The translations under genes were made by a program, and so were the position numbers. Below are positions 53,115 to 61,399 of a DNA stretch of 64,000 nt, in pieces; position 1 is the first letter of the stretch, and each line of letters begins with the position of its first letter. The notes under the pieces are model-generated. The model had not been told where the DNA came from and searched no databases. It saw nothing but the letters and a program-made list of their open reading frames with translations. The DNA is from Rivularia sp. MS3. Its GTDB lineage: Bacteria > Cyanobacteriota > Cyanobacteriia > Cyanobacteriales > Nostocaceae. Location of the stretch: assembly GCA_019192545.1 (NCBI GenBank), contig JAHCMI010000048.1:1-64000 (forward strand). Reading direction: 5' to 3'.

Positions 53115-54251
53115 TTAGCGAATACTTTTCAAACATTTTTCTAATTGTTTCCCTACCCAAATATCATCAAAAACTGATTTATAGATACGGTTATAAACCT
53201 CTAATTTACCGTCATACTCTTTCACCAAACCCGACAAGTATAATTGCAAAACTTCAGGACTATCATCAGCAGAAATATTTCCATAGTGCAAAACTTTTTG
53301 ATACAACTGCAATAACTTATAAGCAGGTATTTCATTGTTGAGAATGCGGTCTTTGATTGTATAAAAATGCTGTTGTTTATCCTGTAATAACCAATTGTCG
53401 ATAATGTAGGAACGCACAATCCAAGAAACAGTTTCTGCTTCTTCTCCTTGTGCTATTTGCAATCCTGAATTACAAATTAATTGACAAATCCATTGAGTTA
53501 AAAACGGCTGTCCTCCCGTCCATGAAAGGATTTCTTGCATTAGCATTGATGGATTATCGGCTAGTCTGGTTAATGGTGTTTGTAATGACTCTACTTCATG
53601 AAGTTGAAAACCAGTTAATTCTATCGCTCGGTGCTGCATCTGAAAATATGTATCATTTATATAATTTTTATCTTGAAATAATTCTTCGATAGTTGCAGTT
53701 CCTAATAGAGCAAAAGTAAGACGATTTAGGGAGCGTTTTTCAATCCTTTTGTAATAGCAAGAGCGAATAAAAGCCATAAAGTCATTTTTAAAGCTGAAAT
53801 TTAAAAGATTATCAATTTCATCTATAAATATGACAATATGTTGTGAAATTTGTAATTGTGATATTATTTCATCAAAAAATTTACTCAACCGTAAATATGG
53901 TTGAATAAATCTGTGTTCGTACCACCAATCTTCCAAATCAATATTAATATTTAATTCGTTCGCTAAATGACTAACAAATCCACTATAGAATTCATCTTCT
54001 GTGACGTTATTAACGCAAAGCTCAGTCATATCAAATGCAACACAAGCAAAACCTTCTTGTTTCAACTCTGACATTGTTCGCACCTGCAAACTAGATTTTC
54101 CCATTTGTCGGGAATTTAGTACAGAGCAAAGCATTCCCTCTTTTAAACCTTGGTAGAAATCAAAATCGGCTTTTCTGACTACGTAACTAGGAGCTTCTTC
54201 GGGTAGACTTCCCCCTAGTTGATATTCATCACCTTGTTTAACAGAAATCAT
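53115..54251 (-). CDS. AAA-like (AAA_35) STAND ATPase lacking an effector or repeat domain
   Basis: A 378-residue protein. The family start is DEYQLGGSLPEEAPSYVVRKAD, then YQGLKEGMLCSVLNSRQMGK with P-loop residues 45-53 (Lys52) and Walker B IVIFIDEIDNLL. GGQPFLTQWICQLI and the winged-helix end LYLSGLVKEYDGKLEVYNRIYKSVFDDIW follow. In most relatives known to me this last motif leads directly into a membrane segment plus WD40 repeats, or another effector. Here the protein ends ~20 residues later, and the MITE-like element begins 26 bases beyond the stop. It may be a truncated allele or a stand-alone ATPase. Confidence 0.85.
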   Translation of the reverse strand: MISVKQGDEYQLGGSLPEEAPSYVVRKADFDFYQGLKEGMLCSVLNSRQMGKSSLQVRTMSELKQEGFACVAFDMTELCVNNVTEDEFYSGFVSHLANELNINIDLEDWWYEHRFIQPYLRLSKFFDEIISQLQISQHIVIFIDEIDNLLNFSFKNDFMAFIRSCYYKRIEKRSLNRLTFALLGTATIEELFQDKNYINDTYFQMQHRAIELTGFQLHEVESLQTPLTRLADNPSMLMQEILSWTGGQPFLTQWICQLICNSGLQIAQGEEAETVSWIVRSYIIDNWLLQDKQQHFYTIKDRILNNEIPAYKLLQLYQKVLHYGNISADDSPEVLQLYLSGLVKEYDGKLEVYNRIYKSVFDDIWVGKQLEKCLKSIR

Positions 54252-54413
54252 AAACTGCTATAAATTTAATTATTTTTTAGTTTAAAAACGGGAACAAAGT
54301 TATAGAAACTAAGTCTTCGTTCCAGCCATAAAGCACAGTTGTGATGCTTCTGTTAGTTAATAGTTTTGGAGATTTTTGCCTATACAGTTTTGACTTGATA
54401 AGCAATTGAAGCA

Positions 54414-54588
54414 GGAGCATCCCAATTTTAAATAAATATTTTACCAACACCCTGGAAGGGTGCCGCTACAGGGACAAAGCCTACCTTCGTAGGCTAAGAA
54501 ATCTTTTAGCCCATGCAGATGGGCTTTGTAATATTAGCCCCAGGCTTCTAGTCTGTAGGCTTTTTGAAAATTTAATTTGGGATGCTCC
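54414..54588. mobile_element. 175-bp MITE-like element with internal hairpins
   Basis: Perfect 12-bp terminal inverted repeats GGAGCATCCCAA / TTGGGATGCTCC. The interior has stacked small hairpins: AGCCTAC-CTTC-GTAGGCT and AGCCCAT-GCAG-ATGGGCT. The motif CTACAGGGACAAAGCCTAC is, from memory, common in filamentous cyanobacterial genomes. Non-coding. Confidence 0.75.
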
Positions 54589-54608
54589 CAATTAAAATGA
54601 TTTGATAT

Positions 54609-54652
54609 CAAAAAAACAAAAATACCCCAGCCAATATTTAAAGTGACTGGAG
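54609..54652 (-). terminator. Intrinsic terminator for the secreted-protein gene on the minus strand
   Basis: Read on the minus strand, CTCCAGTCA pairs with TGGCTGGGG (one mismatch plus wobble) and is followed by a T-rich tail of about 18 bases. It lies 65 bases beyond the stop of the gene at 54717. Confidence 0.5.
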
Positions 54653-54716
54653 TGCTTTTAATTATAAATAAGGATTAACGTTAACTATTTCTCAATCTTT
54701 CCCAATCATTTTTGGA

Positions 54717-55067
54717 TTAATCAATAGATAAAATTTGTTTTCCTGATGGTCGTTTCTTATCGCATCTTATATTAATGTAAACCCATCTTCTTAGTCTCCA
54801 ATTCCAAACCCTACGTCTGCACTTGTCTGGTACTGGTCGTCTTGGTGGTTGAGGATTGATTGGTAGCTTTTCGATTAATCGTGGTTTTGGTTTTTGTTTC
54901 TCAACTAAAGGTTTTATATTATCATCTGTAACTTGATTCGTTACTGTCGGAGAATTTGCAGCGTCAGCAACTAAGTATTTACCAGAATTAACAGCATTAC
55001 TCGGTAGACTATTGGTCGTTAAAAGCAGGATTGCACTGGCTGTAATTTGAGCAATTTTTTTGTTCAT
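54717..55067 (-). CDS. Small secreted Arg/Trp-rich basic protein, copy A
   Basis: A 116-residue protein. ATG 55067 is chosen because it directly follows a ribosome-binding site (GAAGAGGG) and starts the signal peptide KKIAQITASAILLLTTNSLPSNA. The mature part is a polar Pro/Lys-rich linker followed by a C-terminal cysteine-flanked motif DKCRRRVWNWRLRRWVYI ending IRC. The neighbour at 55208 has the same design, so they are a tandem duplicate pair, and their upstream regions are also alike. Function unknown. The cationic, Trp-bearing C-terminus recalls antimicrobial or envelope-binding peptides, but that is only a resemblance. Confidence 0.75.
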   Translation of the reverse strand: MNKKIAQITASAILLLTTNSLPSNAVNSGKYLVADAANSPTVTNQVTDDNIKPLVEKQKPKPRLIEKLPINPQPPRRPVPDKCRRRVWNWRLRRWVYINIRCDKKRPSGKQILSID

Positions 55068-55149
55068 TTTTCCCTCTTCAGAGTAATTGTTTATATAATG
55101 GTTGAGCATCGAATGAAAAGACCTATATCTTTCTCCGAGGCTGCTAATA

Positions 55150-55188
55150 GTAGATAGTTATGGACAAAATTTACCTATACAAATTTGG
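55150..55188 (-). promoter_or_regulatory. Upstream block A with GTATAGGTA motif
   Basis: On the minus strand it reads AAATTTGTATAGGTAAATTT then GTCCATAACTATCTACTATT. The same block lies before copy B (55568-55612), and the core GTATAGGTA recurs before the genes at 50535 and 61400. Candidate shared promoter or operator. Confidence 0.4.
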
Positions 55189-55207
55189 ATTTTAAAAAGT
55201 AAATAAT

Positions 55208-55519
55208 TTATTTACGAACACAAGTTTTAACCCATCTTTTTAGTCTGCGATTGTAAACCCACCTCCTATAGCAACTTGGTCTTCTTCTTATTCTGCGCCA
55301 ATTTCTATGATTTATTTTAATCGTATTTTGTTCCAGCTTATGCTTTCTTAGTTTGTCAATCAAAGGGTTTGTTTTTTCTTCTGTAACTTGTTTTTTTTGT
55401 GTCTCTAATTTTATTGGAAGTCTAGCGAGTGAGGTTTCACCGAGCGCATAAATCGATAAACTATTTATGATTAAACCCAGGGTTAAACTAGTTGTGATTT
55501 TAGCTATTTGACTTTTCAT
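55208..55519 (-). CDS. Small secreted Arg/Trp-rich basic protein, copy B
   Basis: A 103-residue protein with a signal peptide (AKITTSLTLGLIINSLSIYA), a Lys-rich linker and a C-terminal motif SCYRRWVYNRRLKRWVKTCV. The Cys-x2-Arg, Trp, Arg-Leu-x-Arg-Trp-Val pattern matches copy A at 54717. ATG 55519 begins MKSQIAKITTS, parallel to MNKKIAQITAS in copy A. About 90 bases upstream the two genes share a near-identical block (see 55153-55188 and 55568-55612), so promoter and gene were duplicated together. Confidence 0.75.
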   Translation of the reverse strand: MKSQIAKITTSLTLGLIINSLSIYALGETSLARLPIKLETQKKQVTEEKTNPLIDKLRKHKLEQNTIKINHRNWRRIRRRPSCYRRWVYNRRLKRWVKTCVRK

Positions 55520-55567
55520 TTTTTTTCATGAGAGTAATTGTTTAAATAACCATTGAGCATTTTTGAT

Positions 55568-55612
55568 GCTGCTAATAGTAGATAGTTCTAGGAAAAATTT
55601 ACCTATACAAAT
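55568..55612 (-). promoter_or_regulatory. Upstream block B with GTATAGGTA motif
   Basis: Minus-strand sequence AAATTTGTATAGGTAAATTT then CCTAGAACTATCTACTATT, nearly identical to block A and at a similar distance before its gene. Confidence 0.4.
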
Positions 55613-55664
55613 TTGTAGGGAGATAGGAAAAATGTCTCATATTTAATTACTAATTACCCATTAA

Positions 55665-58600
55665 TTAACGCAATTCTTCAATTACTTGTGGTGTAAACGG
55701 ATTTTTACCACCTCGTAAGTCTTCAATCCAAGCTTGACGCTTTAATTTCTCTTTCTTATCATCAGTTTGCTTTACAAATACCTCGAAATCTTCGATAGCA
55801 CCTTTATAATCCCCAGTCAGCGCTCTAGCTAATCCACGGCTATCTATGATATTTTCGTCTAATGGTTTAAGAGCTACTGCTTTTTCACAAGCAAACATTA
55901 CCTCTGTAGAAGACTTATGTAAGCTACCATACCAACATAATTCGTTCCAATGTTGTACAGAGACTGGCAATTTAGGAACAATTTTGATTGCTTGGTTATA
56001 TGCTGTAATAGCTTCTTTTATTTCACCCTCGCTAGCTAATTCTCTAGCTTGAGTAATCAAAATGATTGCTTTAGCTCTAACTTCTGAATTAATATTTAAC
56101 TCTGGATTCCATTTATTTGCTTTGCGAAACTTGTTTACAGCACCTTCTAAATCTCCATCTTTCGCTAATTTCTCACCTTGTTTAACTAAAGAAAAAGCAG
56201 CACGAGCTAATATCTCGCGGTTTTGACAAGTTTTAATTTCTTCTAATTTCTCAGGATGATTAATGAAATAACCTTTTAATTTACTACAACCTCGGGTTAA
56301 TAAATTATCAAAATTCCAATTCCATAATTTGACAGTCCCATCATCAGAAGCGGAAATAATAGTTTTACCATCTGCGCTGAATATTGCACTATTAACATCA
56401 GATTCATGTCCTGATAAAGTATGTAGTAATTGACCGCTACTAGTTGACCACAATTTTACTGTTTTATCTGCTGAAGTAGAAACAATAGTTTTACCATCTG
56501 GACTAAATTTAATGCTTTTAACTTCGGATTTATGTCCTGGTAAATTATAAAGTAATTTACCGCTATTTGCAGACCACAATTTTACTGTTTCATCTCGTGA
56601 AGCTGAAGCGATAATTTTTCCATCTGGGCTAATTTGTACATTATAAACTGCGTCTTGATGACCGGATAAAGTGTGAAGTGATTTACCGCTATTTACAGAC
56701 CACAATTTTACTGTTTCATCTGCTGAAGCTGAAGCTATTATTTTTCCATCTGGACTAAATTGTATGCTATCAACCCAAAATTCATGACCTGATAAATTAT
56801 TGATTAAGGTACCGCTACTAACAGACCATAACTTTATTGTTCCATCACCAGAAGCAGAAGCAATTTTCTCACCATCCGGGCTAAATTTAACATCCAAAAT
56901 TTCCTCTTTATCACCGGATAATGTATGGATTAATTTACCGCTATTTGTAGACCACAATTTTACTGTTTTATCCCGTGAGGCTGAAGCGATAGTTTTTCCA
57001 TCATGGCTAATATCTAAACTATAAACTAACTCTTTATGGTCGGATAAAGTGTGAAGTAATTTACCGGTATTTGCAGACCATATTTTTACTTTTCTATCAC
57101 CAGAAGCGGAGGCAATTGTTTTACTATCCTTAGTAAACCTGATGCTATAAACAGCATCTTGATGACCGGATAAAGTATGTAGCAATTCACCATTATGAGC
57201 AGACCATATTTTTATTGCTTTATCGTTGGAAGCTGAAGCGATGATTTTACCATCTGGACTAAATATTGCGCTGACAACCGAATCTTGATGTCCTGATAAA
57301 GATTGAACCAATTCATCATTTTCAAAAGACCATAATTTGATTTTATTGTCCTTGGATACAGAAGCAATAGTATTTCCATCGCTACTAAATGCGAAATTAA
57401 ATCCTGATAATGAGTACAGTAATTGACCGTTACTAGCAGACCATAGCTTCACTGTTCCATCTTTCGATGTGGAAGCAATGATTTTACCATCAGCACTAAA
57501 ATCAACACGGTTAACTGAATCTCTATGTCCTGATAAACTATAAAGTAATTGACCGCTACTTGCAGACCATAATTTTATTATTCCTGCATCATCAGCCGAA
57601 ACAATTTTCTCACCATCATTACTAAATTCAATACTATTAACAGATGATTTATGTCCTGATAAAGTTTTTAATAATTTACCGTTACTAGTAGACCATAATT
57701 TTATTATTCCAGCATCATCAGCCGAAACAATTTGCTTATCATCATGACTAAATTTAACACTGTTAGCAGATGATTTATGTCCTGATAAGGTTTTTAATAA
57801 TTTACCGTTACTAGCAGACCATAATTTTATTATTCCAGTATCATCAGCCGAAACAATTTTCTTACCATCATTACTCAAATCAAGACTATTAATAGAAGAT
57901 TGATTTATTGATAAAGTCTTTAGTAATTGACCACTAGATGCAGACCATAATTTTACTATCCCATTATCTGAAGCAGAGACAATAGTTTTACCAAACTCCT
58001 TCGGAGTCGCTACGCTAACACCACTAAAAACGAGACTATTAATATTAGATTTATTATCTAATAAAGTATGTAATAATTTACCATTAATTGCAGACCATAA
58101 TTTTACTTTTCCATTAGCAGAAGCGGAAGCAATTATTTTACCATCTGGACTAAATACTAAATTATTAATTACCTGCTTATGTCCCGATAAAGTGTATTTT
58201 TCTTCTAGCCAATAATTATTAATTGGCTTATATATCGACATTTGAATTTTTTGTTTGGTATCGGCTTTGATAAAACTTCTAAACCAAGTATTATCTAGTG
58301 ATTGCTGTGCTTTCAAAGCTTCTAACAATGCTTCTTGATAATTTTGTAAATTAAAATATTTTTCAGAAATTATAACCGAACTATTTAGCTTTTCCCTTGT
58401 AGCAATTATCTCCGCTTTTACCCAATTCCACCCAGCGAATCCCGCAAAAATTAAACTAACAATAGATAAACCTGCTAACCGAAAAATAGTTCTTCGTTGC
58501 TTGAACTTTTCTTCCTTAATTTTTTTATCTCGCTGATTTAAACTCTCTCGAATAAACTTTCTCTGAGAATCGCTTAAATACTTGCGATATTTCTCATCAT

Positions 58601-61028
58601 TTAACCAAACTTCCGCTTCACCTAAACCACCACCGCTTAATAAATAATCGCTATTGTATTTATTATCTTCCCATTTAACCACTTCAAATTGTAATCGCTT
58701 CTGCCAAACCCGAAACCGACGATTACTTTTTATCCATTCCCTGAGTATTCCCCATTCCCGAATCAAAGCTTCATGAATAATCTCTACCGTTTCCTGTTGA
58801 CTGCTTTCATCCCAACCAGTCACCACCAAACGATGATTTGCTAATTCCTCAACTAATCCCCAATTATCTTCCCCCACTTCCCCACGGGTAGCTTTACGCT
58901 TGGTATCTTCCGTACCTTCCCCTGGACTAATTAACTGAATAAATATGCGTTCGGCTTTTTCTTTATTGACAGCAGATAACGGATTTAAAACACCATCCGC
59001 GTATTTCGCTAAAGCCTTTTCTAAACCACCAATTTCTGCATAAGCTCTATGGGTAAGATACCATTTATCGTGTTTATCCCACAGTAGCGATAAGGTAAAC
59101 TCTAATAAAGGTAAACGTCCGGATTGATTACCCAAATCATCAATTAATTTGCTTGTTAAACCCTGCTCCAATTCCACCTTCAACTTCGCTGCTGGTTGCT
59201 CAATAGCTGCTTGTAAATCCTCTCTTTTCATAGGAGTCAGCAAAACCGGGGGATATTTCTGGAAAGCTTCACCCATCGGTTGATAATCCAGAAATTTACC
59301 CATGAAATCAGCCCTTAACGTCAACACTAAACTAAAAAGCGGAGCATTTTGCACTGTATAGAGTAATAAATCGAGAAAAGATTGACGCAGAGAATCTTCA
59401 GTTAAAGTGTAAAGTTCTTCAAATTGGTCAGCAATTACTATAAAACGGGGATTTTGACCTTTTTCTTCAATCCAATCGCATAATGCTTTTTTATTATGTT
59501 CTAAGTTGACTCCCAGTTCCAATTCCTTTAACCTGCTGTTAACAGATTCAAGATTTTGAACTTTCTTTAATGCAATAGCCAAAGCATCAAAAGGATTCTT
59601 CCCCGGACGAAAGGATACGATTTGTACGTTACCAATATTCCTCAACTGCGGAACTAACCCTGCAAATACCACCGAAGACTTTCCGCTTCCAGAAGCACCA
59701 ATCACCGGAACCAAAGGTTTATTATTAACCGCTTCCACTAAATCTGCAATTACATTATCCCTACCAAAAAAGAATTCCTTGTCTTCTTCCCCAAATGCGG
59801 ATAAACCCTGATAGGGACAGTCAGGAAGTTTACCCGTAAGTCCTCCCAAATCTTCCCAAGTCGGGGCAGCATAAGTTGTATTTTTACAAATTATCGGCAA
59901 CCATTCCAATCCGGGAATTTGTTTTTCTTTTTCGTGCCTATTACTAAGTTCTACAAGCTTAATTCTTGCATCTCGTACTGATTTAAATAACGATTTACCT
60001 TCAGAATAAGAGCTAAGAAAATATTCCAGAAATCTAATTGCAATCTTATCCGGTACGGGTTCTCGCCAAACTATAATATAGGGCAAATGTAAATCTGCTA
60101 ATTGCTTTGCTAAACCCAAACCATCACAAGAATTAAATATAGCTAACTTTAAACCTTTGCGGATGGCTTCTTGAAAAGTATTTCTAATTTCCTGTAAATT
60201 TAAATTTTCCTCGCTATTAATTTGTAATGAACCAGCAGTACCATTAATACTACTTTCACTATGACCGCTATAAAATAAAATATCGCATGGTTCATCCCAT
60301 AACTTGATAAAATCTTGCCGTTGTGGTTGCTCCAGGTTAATTAACTCCGCTCCCCGCTTCTGAAGTTTTGCGATTAATTGACGATCGCCATCAACATCGA
60401 TGTCTGTACTGTCTCCAAATATACTCGTAATTCTAACTCTTCTAAATATTCCGCTATCTACAACAGATGGTGAATTTGATTGAAATTCACTCAAACATAA
60501 AACAGCTTCAAAAGTTGAATTACGATCAAAATAATCCCATTCCTGCCAAGGTAGACGATGTAAAATATCTTTTGTCACCCTGGATGTAATATTTTCAGTA
60601 TTAATAGTTAATAAAATTTCTGAATTTGCATCTAACTTAAACTCAGTTTCTAATCGAGATTTAATTACAACCAGCCATTGATTAATTTGAGTACGTAAAT
60701 CCTCTGCATATTGATTGCAATTCTGCTGACACTCATAATACGAAAAGTTGGTAGGTTGCTGTTTGCTAAAACCTCTTGAGAAATCTTCTGTATAAAAACC
60801 ACTAGTTACTAATTCTTCAGTTACAATTTTTCTGACGCGAGTTTCAACTAACTCGCTGTACTTATTTTGCCAACTTTGATATAACTCAGGAATTCGAGGT
60901 GCAGCAGGGAGTTGAGTTTGTAACTCTGTAGAATTTTTGCTACCAGCTATACTGGCACTAAGGTTAGTTTTATCAAATCCATGTTCAAAGTCACCATCAC
61001 TAAACCTTAGATTTACTAGTACCTGCAT
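55665..61028 (-). CDS. CHAT - STAND NTPase - WD40 - TPR giant protein
   Basis: A 1787-residue protein. The N-terminal region (1-200) is similar in style to that of the CHAT-CHASE2 protein. The CHAT protease domain (about 205-375) has His256 in LFYSGHSESS and Cys301 in AIFNSCDGLG. A STAND-type NTPase follows (about 395-830; PYQGLSAFGEEDKEFFFGRD, P-loop GASGSGKSS near 445, VIADQFEELYTL), then a membrane-like segment near 860 (IFRLAGLSIVSLIFAGFAGW). Fifteen WD40 repeats (about 945-1580) and TPRs (about 1610-1770) end it. Ribosome-binding site AAGGA. Such proteins resemble NLR-type sensors: WD40/TPR bind a ligand, the NTPase oligomerises and the CHAT protease fires. Immune or cell-death roles are plausible but not shown. 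Confidence 0.92.
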   Translation of the reverse strand: MQVLVNLRFSDGDFEHGFDKTNLSASIAGSKNSTELQTQLPAAPRIPELYQSWQNKYSELVETRVRKIVTEELVTSGFYTEDFSRGFSKQQPTNFSYYECQQNCNQYAEDLRTQINQWLVVIKSRLETEFKLDANSEILLTINTENITSRVTKDILHRLPWQEWDYFDRNSTFEAVLCLSEFQSNSPSVVDSGIFRRVRITSIFGDSTDIDVDGDRQLIAKLQKRGAELINLEQPQRQDFIKLWDEPCDILFYSGHSESSINGTAGSLQINSEENLNLQEIRNTFQEAIRKGLKLAIFNSCDGLGLAKQLADLHLPYIIVWREPVPDKIAIRFLEYFLSSYSEGKSLFKSVRDARIKLVELSNRHEKEKQIPGLEWLPIICKNTTYAAPTWEDLGGLTGKLPDCPYQGLSAFGEEDKEFFFGRDNVIADLVEAVNNKPLVPVIGASGSGKSSVVFAGLVPQLRNIGNVQIVSFRPGKNPFDALAIALKKVQNLESVNSRLKELELGVNLEHNKKALCDWIEEKGQNPRFIVIADQFEELYTLTEDSLRQSFLDLLLYTVQNAPLFSLVLTLRADFMGKFLDYQPMGEAFQKYPPVLLTPMKREDLQAAIEQPAAKLKVELEQGLTSKLIDDLGNQSGRLPLLEFTLSLLWDKHDKWYLTHRAYAEIGGLEKALAKYADGVLNPLSAVNKEKAERIFIQLISPGEGTEDTKRKATRGEVGEDNWGLVEELANHRLVVTGWDESSQQETVEIIHEALIREWGILREWIKSNRRFRVWQKRLQFEVVKWEDNKYNSDYLLSGGGLGEAEVWLNDEKYRKYLSDSQRKFIRESLNQRDKKIKEEKFKQRRTIFRLAGLSIVSLIFAGFAGWNWVKAEIIATREKLNSSVIISEKYFNLQNYQEALLEALKAQQSLDNTWFRSFIKADTKQKIQMSIYKPINNYWLEEKYTLSGHKQVINNLVFSPDGKIIASASANGKVKLWSAINGKLLHTLLDNKSNINSLVFSGVSVATPKEFGKTIVSASDNGIVKLWSASSGQLLKTLSINQSSINSLDLSNDGKKIVSADDTGIIKLWSASNGKLLKTLSGHKSSANSVKFSHDDKQIVSADDAGIIKLWSTSNGKLLKTLSGHKSSVNSIEFSNDGEKIVSADDAGIIKLWSASSGQLLYSLSGHRDSVNRVDFSADGKIIASTSKDGTVKLWSASNGQLLYSLSGFNFAFSSDGNTIASVSKDNKIKLWSFENDELVQSLSGHQDSVVSAIFSPDGKIIASASNDKAIKIWSAHNGELLHTLSGHQDAVYSIRFTKDSKTIASASGDRKVKIWSANTGKLLHTLSDHKELVYSLDISHDGKTIASASRDKTVKLWSTNSGKLIHTLSGDKEEILDVKFSPDGEKIASASGDGTIKLWSVSSGTLINNLSGHEFWVDSIQFSPDGKIIASASADETVKLWSVNSGKSLHTLSGHQDAVYNVQISPDGKIIASASRDETVKLWSANSGKLLYNLPGHKSEVKSIKFSPDGKTIVSTSADKTVKLWSTSSGQLLHTLSGHESDVNSAIFSADGKTIISASDDGTVKLWNWNFDNLLTRGCSKLKGYFINHPEKLEEIKTCQNREILARAAFSLVKQGEKLAKDGDLEGAVNKFRKANKWNPELNINSEVRAKAIILITQARELASEGEIKEAITAYNQAIKIVPKLPVSVQHWNELCWYGSLHKSSTEVMFACEKAVALKPLDENIIDSRGLARALTGDYKGAIEDFEVFVKQTDDKKEKLKRQAWIEDLRGGKNPFTPQVIEELR
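57996..58019. repeat. Dispersed repeat inserted in frame inside a WD40 repeat
   Basis: CTCCTTCGGAGTCGCTACGC lies within the second WD40 unit and encodes the extra residues GVSVATPKEF where other units have SPDG or SNDG. The motif is of the same family as the CTCCGAAGGAG/GTTAGCGTAGCG repeats common in cyanobacterial intergenic regions; compare the interior of 18102-18308. The net gain is about eight residues in a surface loop. Confidence 0.65.
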
Positions 61029-61399
61029 TATCGGTTCCTTACAGTAGTTGTATCCCGTATCTCCTTACTGACTATGTGATATTACTATATGTGCCGTAAA
61101 AATATTACTTTTTGCATCAAAATGTTTCCTAAAATTATGTGATTTCACAAAAATCAATATAATCAATCATTAGATAGATGACAAAATTATGCTTAGTAAT
61201 ATTTTTGACTTGTACGTAGCGCTATATCTGTCTTCTAAAAATGAGATACGGGAAAAATCTCTATAAACTAAGCTATAAGCAGGTTTCAGTAAAAGTGTAT
61301 AGGTAAAAAATATTCAAACTATATATAAATGTAAGCCTAACCAAGCAAAACATCATACCCATGTAAGATTATTAACTAACTTAAACGAACAGCATATAT
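61029..61399. promoter_or_regulatory. Divergent promoter region of the CHAT-STAND gene and DUF1822 operon
   Basis: No gene. It holds a perfect dyad TGTGAT/TTCACA... written TGTGATTTCACA at 61138-61149 and the motif GTGTATAGGTAAA at 61295-61307, about 95 bases before ATG 61400. GTATAGGTA also precedes three other genes here. Confidence 0.4.

Larger units (their letters stand above)
54252..54716. other. 465-bp intergenic region with a hairpin-rich repeat
   Basis: No gene. The gap is dominated by the MITE-like element at 54414-54588 and the leftward terminator at 54609-54652; the remainder (54252-54413) is plain AT-rich sequence. Confidence 0.5.

Noticed and set aside
61138-61149. TGTGATTTCACA as a CRP-family binding site.
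   Set aside because: The half-sites are two bases apart instead of the usual six, so it does not fit a CRP-type operator; noted only as a dyad.
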